Source: Ligula intestinalis (Eukaryota; Platyhelminthes; Cestoda; Diphyllobothriidea; Diphyllobothriidae). From it: 64,000 nt of DNA. Positions 54,622 through 62,819 of this stretch are shown here, one piece after another; the first letter of the stretch is position 1, and the number at the start of each line of letters is the position of its first letter. A program made the position numbers and the translations under genes. The stretch lies in assembly GCA_036362985.1 (NCBI GenBank), contig JAYGXS010000005.1:7250803-7314802 (forward strand). Direction: 5' to 3'. The notes under the pieces are model-generated. The model searched no databases. It saw only the letters and a program-made list of their open reading frames with translations, and was not told where the DNA came from.

Positions 54622-56583
54622 GTGCACCTTCCTCAGTCTTTCCGTCGTAGGCTGCGTAAACTCTCTCGTCGTTTGCATCGGCAAAACGACACTTCCGTTC
54701 TGCCCTTGATCACACTGATCTTTGAGCAGGCTAAGAAGCTCTCCGAAGAAAAGCAGATAGCCGATGAGGCCCACTTCGCTGAAAATCCTTCCCTTAATGT
54801 TGCAAAACTCTTTTCGCGTACAGTCAAAGCGCAGAGGACAACGCAACACCCCATCCTTCAAGACGCTTTAGGAAACCCCATAGCTGACGCTAAGTTGACC
54901 GCCGATAGCTTCAATGCGTTCCTATCCAAAACGTTTAGTGAAAGCTCGTTCACTGCACCTCCGGCTATCCGGGCTTGGACGGGTGCCGTACTCGAAACCA
55001 TAAGTTTTACCCTCTGGGACATGACTGTAGCCATTCGTCGTTATCGTCAATCTTATAGTCCAGGACCAGATGGCGTCCCAGTTAGCCTTCTGAAAGCTGA
55101 ATCGAATTACATCTTTCTGTCTATTCTTTGTAAGGTATTTAATCTTGCTCTTGAGAGCGAAACCTTTCCTTCGTTGTGGAAAGAATCGCACATAATGCCT
55201 ATTCACAAGCATGGCCGATCGACGTCATTCGACAACTTTAGGCCAATAAATACATTTCCCGCAGCCTCGAAGATCTTGGAAACCTTAATCAAAGAAAAGA
55301 TGATGCGTCACTTGACAGAGAACAACCTGCGCAATACAGCTCAGCATGGCTTTCTCGAGAAACGATCTTGTGACACCTGTCAGCTCTCTTTCTTTGATTA
55401 TGTGCTGCAATCAGGAGACAGCGGTTTTGCCACTTATAGCGTCTATTTTGATTTTACTTAGGCTTTTGATCAGGTCGATCATAAACTCCTCCTTCTGAAA
55501 CTGGCCTTCTTCGGCATAGGTAGCAGGCCTCTGAACTTCATATCTTCCTATTTGGATGCTCGCACACAACGAGTAAAAATTTCCAATGTTATCTCCAACC
55601 CCACGCATGTGAGGAGTGGAGTTATACAGGGTAAAGAACTGGGTCCGCTCCTATTTTGCCTGTTTGTCAACGACGTTTCAGATTATTTTCAGTATGGCAG
55701 ACCCTTCATGTGCGCTGATGATTTAAAAGTCACTTATCGATTTAAACCGGCAGATCGCAACATCGTACTCGAGCTGATAAAAAAGGATCTTCAGGCCTTC
55801 GCCCAGTGGTGTTGCACATGGCGCCTTACCCTTTCATGGCACAAATGTTCCGTTATGGTTGTTTGCGACGATCACCAACCGGAATGAAGCATTGACGGCC
55901 ATGAACTAAAGGTCCCAGGAGTTATCAAGGATTTGGGCATATCCTACGCTAATAGTCTCAATTTGTCAGAGCACTGTGCCCTGATAGTCTGGAAAGCACG
56001 CCGAACCACCAGATTTATCCCTAGGAATTTTAAGACCATAAAAGTTAGAACTAGCCTTTGTACTATATACGTGAGACCTAGTCTTAAATACTGCTCGCCC
56101 CTTTCAGTCTTCTGCGCACTAGTGAACGGAAGAACGTAGAATCAGTGCAGCACTTCTTCACTAGAAGAGTTTTCACTACAGAACACCGTAACTTAGCCTA
56201 CCAACAAAGGTGCGAACTTATAAAGCTGGATCACCTGTGGCTTCATCAATTGCAGAAGGGTCTATTTTTACTGTTTAAACTTTTGAATGATCAAACCTTT
56301 AATCCTTTTAGTACAATAAGGCAGCTTGAGCACTCTCGACGCGCCAGCCATCTAGACGTATTTTTATTTCCTCTCATGGCACGTACAGTTAAGTACCGGC
56401 GATTCTTTTCAGTAAACGCCATCTCAATCAGGAATGAGCTGCCCAAAAGTATTAAAACCCAGCAAAACTACCCTATGTTTAAGAGAGCTATAACTAGTTT
56501 TTTACATTCAGGACAACTTTCACGAATTTTGGGTGCTGACTCTGTGGAATCTCTCTTTCACTCTGATGGCGTTCGTGGACTTT
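54622..56583 (+). pseudogene. CR1-like LINE reverse transcriptase, lightly damaged
   Basis: A nearly continuous ORF2 copy. Frame 1 runs 54622-56139 with two in-frame stops, TAG at 55459 (inside the first catalytic block, YFDFT-stop-AFDQVDH) and TGA at 55885. A one-base frameshift near 56130 leads to the frame ending at 56585. Motifs: SPGPDGVP (codons 146-153), FRPIN, HGFLEKRSC, the catalytic ADD in MCADDLK, VIQGKELGPLLF, then NVESVQHFFTRRVF and FFSVNAISIRNELPKSI of the CR1 tail. A non-LTR retrotransposon polymerase, inactive but fairly young. Confidence 0.9.
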
Positions 56584-56589
56584 GAACCC

Positions 56590-57015
56590 CGCCAGGCTTC
56601 ATGCTGAAGATAATGCTGCTGAAGCAGCAGCCCGCAGTCTGCTAACCCTTCAGCCGATAGCGCGCAACTTTTGCCGACAACCATTGAAGGAAGACTGAGA
56701 ACACTGTGTTCTTGTGCCAACCCTCTCCGTCTGGAACTAATGTTTTTAAACGATATGAAACAGTTCTCCTGCTGATGAGTCAACTCAGCCTACAACTGTA
56801 CATTTATTCCGTTTGTATCATACCTTTGAAGGCAGGTTTTTTTCACTTGAAACAAACTCCCTATCTCGCTCAGTATTGGCAAAACACAAAACCTGAAACA
56901 AAACCAATATTGGCTGCAACATAGGGAGTTTGTTGTAGGTTTTTTCCGGTCTTCGAGGTGTTTGAATGCGCCCAAGAGGTGCATTACCAACTCTTTACAA
57001 TTGCCTGTAAACTGG
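56590..57015. other. Spacer between two LINE copies
   Basis: Probably the 3' untranslated tail of the preceding LINE. An inverted pair (CAAACTCCCTATCTCGCTCA near 56850 and AACATAGGGAGTTTGTTG near 56920) makes a small hairpin with a CCAATATTGG-like core. Confidence 0.4.
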
Positions 57016-57019
57016 CAGA

Positions 57020-57780
57020 ATAAAAATATTATCATTTTTATTTAGTAGGAAGCCTCAGACGTCCAGACCCAAGCGGTGTCTGTGAAAAGCAAAAATCATC
57101 ACTGATATCAGTCTTCAGCCTGACATCAGTATTCAACCAGATCTGAATGCCGAGCAAAATGATTTGTCTGCAATGAAAAATTGCAACGAGTTTATGCTGA
57201 AATTTGGGTCAGTGCTCTCAATCCTTGAGACCCTATTTGACGGGAATATCTCTGCAATTTCCTCATAGGAATGCAAACGATTAGATACTCTGGTCAATTT
57301 GGTCGCAAGTGAGTCTCAGGACAGGCAAAAAACTACAATTTTTTCTGAAAAACGTTCCAAAATCAATTTGGCCAGTGAAAGTTGCCATGCATTTCCTCTA
57401 CTCCTGCGTATTTAAATATAAAATAGCAGATGCTATTAGACTGTCACCTCGCAGTGATAATACACCAATTTTAGTCAAGCTATTTTCACCCTTTGAAATA
57501 GACTTCATTTTTAAACAGCAAGAGCTTTTTTCCAAATATCTGAAAAATACAAAGTATTTCCTTCGTCATGATCTCATTCCAATGGAGCAAAGAATAGCGT
57601 CAAGTTCTTCTGAATACGTTGATTATTCACCACAACCGGCTCAAGTTTTTGGTCCTAGCCCTAGGAAGCCTAGGAAGCAATGTATTCTTACTCCTGGCAA
57701 ACTTGGGTTACTGCTCTTCAGTACTGCAACCGTCTCCTCCCCCTCAAGGCACCAGAAATTCCCGTCTACTTCCAACTAAG
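57020..57780 (+). pseudogene. LINE ORF1-like remnant
   Basis: The frame 57309-57779 reads SPRSDNTPILVKLFSPFEID, FIFKQQELFSKYLKNTKYFL and RHDLIPMEQRI, the style of a LINE ORF1 nucleic-acid-binding domain (PRPILVRF...DLT..ER). Just upstream, in another frame, a helical LNAEQNDLSAMKNCNEFM stretch suggests its coiled coil. It lies 5' of an endonuclease/RT of the same orientation, so it is probably the same element. Broken. Confidence 0.55.
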
Positions 57781-58369
57781 ATGCTTCCCCAGTTGCCATG
57801 GCTAATAATTCTGGTAGCCCTCCTAGAAATTCCGAAAAGCCCTCTACGTCAGGTAGACCAACAGCTTCGTTACTCGAATAGAGTCCTCCCAGACCTTCTA
57901 TTAACTCATCCAATTCAGGTCGTCGAAAGGGTGGGATCTGAAACTCAACCGCGAGCATGCAGCCTTCCCAAACACTAACTTAGCCTATACAACAGGAAGC
58001 TAACAAACATATAGATTACCCTTCTTATCGTAACTATCATACTAGGCCAGGATTTCCACCGCTTAAACTTCGTTGGTATCTTACCTCGCCCACCAGCCTC
58101 TATTTTCAGTCTTGGTTTTCCCAATTTCCCGTTAACTATCAGCAAGCTCATCACGGCACTAATCCCTATGGCCTATTGATGTCACAGAGCTATCTACCTG
58201 CAGCTTTTAGCTACCCCCTCAGCCTTCTTAAGCCAATTTTCCTAAACCAGTTGGTGGCTATTCCCCAAACTTCTAATTCAATTACCCACCTCCAAATTTT
58301 TATTACTTAATAAAGATAACCCTAGTTCGATTACTTGATCTACATAAGCTACCATCTTGCTTAATGCAA

Positions 58370-58968
58370 GATCTGTTATAAATAAGATGGCTTAACTTAG
58401 AGCCATCGCATTCGAGCTGAAACCAGATGTTATATGCATTACACAGTCATGGACCCATCTGCTAATTTCTGATGCTTCATTCATGATAGACGAGTATGAT
58501 TTCTAATGTCAAGACCGCACTAGTATGCGTGGGGGTGGTTGTCTTCTCTATATTTAAGCTATTTTAAAGCATTTCCCATTCAATCTAGATGCTGAGTCAT
58601 TCTTAGGCAATTACTGCTTTGCATCCATTATCCTGTCTCCCCGTCAAAAGGTAATCATCAGATGCATTTATAATCCTCCTTACTCATCATATGAAGATGA
58701 GGAAAAGCTTTGCGATATATTTAGGCTGATTTCAGAGTCCGCCTCTGACGCTAAAGTGATCGCTGGGGATTTCAACTTTCCCGAAATTGATTGGTCACTG
58801 AACTGTTGTCCACCCAGATTTCAGCCCTTCCTAGATACCATCAATTTTTCAAACTGGTCTCAGTTGGTCTGTTACCCAACGAAGGATCAGCATATTTTAG
58901 ATTTAATTTTCACGAACGACATTTCCCCCTTTTTCGCTGACTACAATCAGAACCTCTTCAAAAAGTGA
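58370..58968 (+). pseudogene. LINE APE-type endonuclease, decayed
   Basis: Plus-strand text KPDVICITQSW, GGGCLLYI, VIIRCIYNPPYSSYEDEEKL, VIAGDFNFPEIDW (58758-58794) and QHILDLIFTNDISP gives the APE order ending in GDFN and LDLIF. It has several stops. It belongs with the RT text starting near 59340. Confidence 0.82.
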
Positions 58969-59128
58969 CCATACTTAATCCATTGTTATTTTCCGCTTGC
59001 TTCTACGAAAATGGCTAGCACCGTTCGTACCTGCCTAGCTGAACTAGCTGATATTGCTTTAAGTAACAACTTCATGGACTCACTAGACTGGCAGGATCTT
59101 TCCTCCACGAACAGTGTAACAATTCTCT

Positions 59129-60063
59129 GTGCCGATAAAAAATGTTAAGCCTTATACTTCGGACCCCACCGTTCCCCACCTTTGTTTGCCTAGACTAAAG
59201 AAATTGCAAAAACAGTTGAAAGAACAGTCTACTAGTTCATTATCTGTGCACCTCAGAATCGCAGAGATTTTCGAATTAGCATCCCTGATTCGGCTTGCAC
59301 GTACAAACAGAGGGAATTCTGCACATTCAGAGAGTTAAACTCTGCAAAGTCTATTGGCCAGCTGTTCCGTCGTCGGTCCTCCGCTAAACGAGCTCAAGAA
59401 ATCCCTCCTTTACTGAATGAAGATCAAACATTTGCGCTAGATGAGTCTGACAAGGCTAAACTGTTCAATGCATTCTTTGTAAAGCATCTTACGATGGAAT
59501 CCGAACCGGTCTTGTCGTTTCACCCATGCTCAGTCAATACTATCAGTACCATATATTTCTCCATAAATGTAATTCGTAAGCGCATTATCCGTCGGAAAAA
59601 CTCGCACTCCTCGGGAACGGATGGTATTCCAAACTCACTTATCAAGAGAGTGTTCAGCTTCCCCCGATTGCTAAGTCATCTTTTCTCAGCTTACCTTCTT
59701 AACGGTTACTTTCCTGACTAATGGAAGACATCTATTATCCTTCCAGTCTTCGAGTCAGGATTTCGTTTGGACGTAAATAACTACCGAGGTGTTCATAAAA
59801 CTCCAGCCCTAGGCAAGCTTCTGGAAAAGATCATTTTAAAACAAATTCTCAATTTTTGCATAGAAAATAAACTATTAAGTGCCTCATAGCATAAATTTCT
59901 ACCTGGAAGATCATGCGAAACCTGCCACTTGGCATTTCTTAACCTCATTATTTCATTTTGTAATGAACAGCAATCCGTCACCGTGATAAACTTTGACCTC
60001 AGTACAGCTTTTGACAAGGTGCCGCACCGGCGTCTTTTAGTGAAATCTGAAGCCCTACGATGT
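59129..60063 (+). pseudogene. CR1-like LINE reverse transcriptase, truncated
   Basis: Reads RRSSAKRAQEIPPLLNED, KAKLFNAFFVKHL, SSGTDGIPNSLIKR, ILPVFESGFRLDVNNYRGV, LGKLLEKIILKQI and FDLSTAFDKVPHRRLL (first catalytic Asp near 60000). After EALR (about 60060) the RT text stops abruptly and an unrelated sequence follows. No YADD block is present, so the copy is 3'-truncated or interrupted. Confidence 0.8.
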
Positions 60064-60360
60064 GTTGGGAAAAGTGCTAACGTGGTGTTTGCATCTGTTG
60101 CAGATGCTGAAGTGTTTGCAAGGTTCCCAGCTGTAATGACATTACTGAACTTTACAAAGGACTGTAATATACCAGGCTTTTTCTCAGGTTTAACAGATTT
60201 TACAGCTATCAGAGGCGCGGTTGGCTTGAAAGGGGAACAAATAAGCGTCACCAAAATTTCACTGAATTCAGGATTAAGGTGATTGGGTGAGAATACAGAT
60301 AAAATTGAAATTGTCATAAATCCATAGAGATGTAGGCTTGTAGTGGAACTCAGCGCCACT
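60064..60360. other. Unassigned segment open on both strands
   Basis: It starts abruptly at the end of LINE RT text. Both the plus frame (to 60282) and a minus frame (60359 to 59793) are open through it. Neither shows a domain I can name. It may be the end of another repeat inserted into the LINE. Confidence 0.4.
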
Positions 60361-60379
60361 GTTAACCCATCATGCCAAC

Positions 60380-60790
60380 GCTGCGGTTACGCTGGCGGCC
60401 GGCCTCGTGGTCCATCTACCACTCAAGTTCTGAGCGACTAACGAACACACCCTTCCTCGCGTGCGCCCACACTGCGCCCAGCACGCAGCCCAACCAGAAA
60501 CCCGAAGCGCTCTGGACCAATCAGCTTCCTAAAAAGCTTTTCGGTCCCCAGTCAAGTTATGCACTGAAAAGGGACTTGAGATTTCGCCTTCGCGCGGCGT
60601 GGCCGCATTGATGCCACCCTCTCTCACAGGCCTCACGATTGGACGCCCTGTAAGACCTTTTGACAACATTCTCTTAACTGTTGTGTACACAAAACATTCT
60701 TCCTTCTATTCTGGCTTTCCCACCGTCTCCTCTCATCTCCTAAGGAACCGGGTCTGGAATATCAGAGATGTTAAGGTTAACCGTCATAGC
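60380..60790 (-). repeat. Dispersed repeat R1, inverted copy
   Basis: Contains GACCAATCAGCTTCC, GATTGGACGCCC, TTGTGTACACAAAACATTC, CATCTCCTAAGGAACCGGG and GGTTAACCGTC in R1 order on the minus strand. It shows R1 is not confined to the left half of the window. Confidence 0.6.
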
Positions 60791-60899
60791 CTCAACTCCT
60801 ATAGGCTAACGTTGGCTAGAGGGCCAACCTCAGCGACAGCTTTTGGTATGGTTGACGTAGGCCTAGGGTTTTTGTTTGCAAATGAAGGTAAAATGTGAC

Positions 60900-61500
60900 G
60901 TTCCGAGAGCTTGATCTCTACACGTAAAAGGTTTGTTCCTCTTCAAACTTTGATCCAAGCACTCATGCTGAAAGAAAATACTACCTACTTCTATCGCCAA
61001 CAAAAGTTTGACGAGAATCGGCGGGATTTTACTCCGACATGACAGGCTTTTAGCTTATGTGACTTTAAAGTTAAAGCCACAAGAGAAAATGAACTGAAAG
61101 GCGATTCTAGGAAGTGTTTTCTTATCGGAACATTGTTTTAAAAGAAAGCTTAAAGATGACTTAGACAAAGCAAACATTTCCAGAAAACAATGAAATGCTC
61201 AGCTAAAACGATAAATTTAAAAAAGGCTTTATTTAAAATAGGCAATTACCGTATAGTGCAAGGTTGGTTCACCATTCGCTCGAGTTTTCAGTACGGAGAC
61301 AAAGTAAAATTTTCAAAATGACAACAGTTCTGTTGCATACGCATACCGGATTCTTAAATCGGCTGTCATGGAAGGAGGACTGCACAATGTAGAGTAAACT
61401 AAGTCATCCAGGTCGCACAATATATTGACGAAACTATAAAAATAAAGGTCAAACTCGACTAATCATGAACACCTTACTTGAGCAGTCAGTTAAATTCAGG
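60900..61500. other. Gene-free stretch
   Basis: No reading frame, repeat or exon recognised before the PLE cluster. Confidence 0.4.
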
Positions 61501-61626
61501 AATATGACATCCAAATGAAATACAGGAAAAACCACGACGATATATATATATATGATTGAAGCGAAAATGCGTGTCCCCGGACATAAATGAGAAGAAGAGG
61601 CGATCTCGGGAATAATGGGTGTAATA

Positions 61627-61668
61627 TCCTGACGTTTCGAAAGCGTAAAGGCTTGCATCGTCGGAGGT
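61627..61668 (-). ncRNA. Hammerhead-like motif, one core change
   Basis: Minus strand: CCGACGA (61665-61659; the rule wants CUGANGA, so U4 is changed), stem AAGC/GCUU around a CUUUAC-type loop, CGAAAC, GUC and AGG pairing with CCU. Probably inactive. Confidence 0.5.
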
Positions 61669-61742
61669 TGGTGTTTGTACACGCCTCATAGTCTTTTATA
61701 GGTGTTACCACTGACTTCTCGTTCGCTCTCAGTCTATTGGCG

Positions 61743-62237
61743 CTAGATCCTTTGCGGGGGCGGGGCTGGAGCTCCGTCATCGTCCTGCTGACCAGGGTTT
61801 CTCACCGTCACCTCGTCAGAGGGGGAGGGCAGTGTTCGCCTGCCAGTGGTCATTGCTCGCGTCTGCATCGATTGCGTCAGTGCCGCATGTCCTGCTGGCT
61901 TCCCCCGTTGGCACTTTCCCGTGTTCGTCCCGCCGGCGGAATATCGAACCCCACCATCAGTGTTTATGCAGCGACCGTTGTCATGTGCAACTGCGTTCAA
62001 GCCCGACAGGAGGTCTTGTTGATTCACGTTGCCTGCGGCGTCGCTGAAGGCTGCATTGGTGTCTGGGGTAGGTTCCCGGACGCCTGTATTCTGGCCCGGT
62101 GTGGGGTTAATAGTCGTTGCGACCCGTCTGACTTCCTGCCGGCGTTTTCGTTGATTGAGCCGCACGCGTAACGCCTGGTAAGCCGCCGGGAGAATCGTAC
62201 AGCTCCAGCCCCGCCCCCGCAAAGGATCTAGCGCCAA
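61743..62237 (-). pseudogene. Penelope frame C-terminal tail
   Basis: Minus-strand frame with LPAAYQALRVRLNQ, matching the conserved PAYQALR end of the Penelope endonuclease, then a low-complexity Gln/Thr/Asn/Pro tail. Its first 15 residues (MALDPLRGRGWSCTI) are the antisense reading of the right arm, not element protein. RT and most of the endonuclease are missing. Confidence 0.65.
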
Positions 62238-62304
62238 TAGACGGAGAGCGAACGAGATCGCCTCTTCTTCTCATTTATGTCCGGGGGCACGCATTTTCGC
62301 TTCA

Positions 62305-62355
<51 letters not shown>

Positions 62356-62390
62356 AGATAAGGCGATCTCGGGAACCATTGTTTTATCGT

Positions 62391-62430
62391 CCTGACGTTT
62401 CAAAAGCGTTCAGGCTTCCGTCATCAGAGG
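62391..62430 (-). ncRNA. Hammerhead-like motif, minimal type (left arm)
   Basis: Minus strand: CUGAUGA (62427-62421), one unpaired C, helix II GGAAGC/GCUUUU, GAAAC, GUC, and helix I CCU/AGG. All conserved core bases are present. Helix III is AC/GU without a loop. Confidence 0.62.
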
Positions 62431-62638
62431 TGGTCAATGACGGCTGCAGAAACGCGAACACCGGAAGTTGACGAGTGACCCCTTGACTGAGGTTATTACG
62501 CTTCACAGGGCACGATGATTGAACATCCCGTCTAACCCCCCCTTCTCCCTCTCCTTCCCCCCTCCTCAGCATTGGTTAAACCCTATTGACTATGACTGCA
62601 AACACCTTTAAAAACTGTGAGGCGCGGTACAATTACCA

Positions 62639-62679
62639 CCTCTGAGGACGGAAGCCTGTACGCTTTTGAAACGTCAGGA
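62639..62679 (+). ncRNA. Hammerhead-like motif, minimal type (right arm)
   Basis: Plus strand: CUGAGGA at 62642-62648 (allowed by CUGANGA), helix II GGAAGC/GCUUUU, GAAA at 62668-62671, GUC at 62673-62675, then AGG pairing with CCU. Inverted partner of 62391-62430. Confidence 0.62.
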
Positions 62680-62819
62680 CGATAAAACAATAGTTCCTGA
62701 GATCGCCTTTACTTCTCATTTATGGCCGGGGACGCGCATCTTCGCTTCTTTTAGCAAAAAAATTTATCTATAAATCCCGCTCCCCATCACCCAAAGAAGA
62801 TGAAGAAGAAAAGGTGCCT

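Larger units (their letters stand above)
61541..62351 (-). mobile_element. Truncated Penelope-like element with inverted arms
   Basis: Left and right ends are inverted copies: a TA-tract, then CTTCAATCAT...GTCCGGGG and GATCGCCTC (61541-61604 and 62256-62351), and further in GCTCCAGCCCCGCCCCCGC to AGCGAACGAGA (about 61723-61778 and 62188-62250). Between them the minus strand encodes only the end of the Penelope frame. The right arm lacks the ~115 bp that hold the hammerhead in the left arm. TA-tracts at both tips (61541-61553, 62308-62351) may be the insertion target. Confidence 0.75.
62352..62745 (+). mobile_element. Short PLE derivative: inverted arms, C-tract, two ribozyme motifs
   Basis: The left arm (62352-62440) and the right arm (about 62632-62735) are inverted copies sharing GATCTCGGGAACCATTGTTT, TATCGTCCTGACGTTTC and CATCAGAGGTGGT. 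They enclose about 190 bp with no frame but with a C-rich tract at 62535-62572. This is an internally deleted Penelope element reduced to its ends. Confidence 0.7.

Noticed and set aside
59793..60359. Minus-strand frame of 188 codons
   Set aside because: The 59.8-60.06 kb part is antisense to LINE RT, and I recognise no domain in the rest. Noted as an unassigned segment instead of a gene.
61737..62171. Plus-strand frame starting MALDPLRGRGW
   Set aside because: It begins identically to the minus-strand frame only because both lie in inverted arms. The rest is the reverse of the Penelope tail and has no motif.
62308..62351. CRISPR-like or satellite array
   Set aside because: It is a plain (TA)n microsatellite of about 44 bp at an element end.
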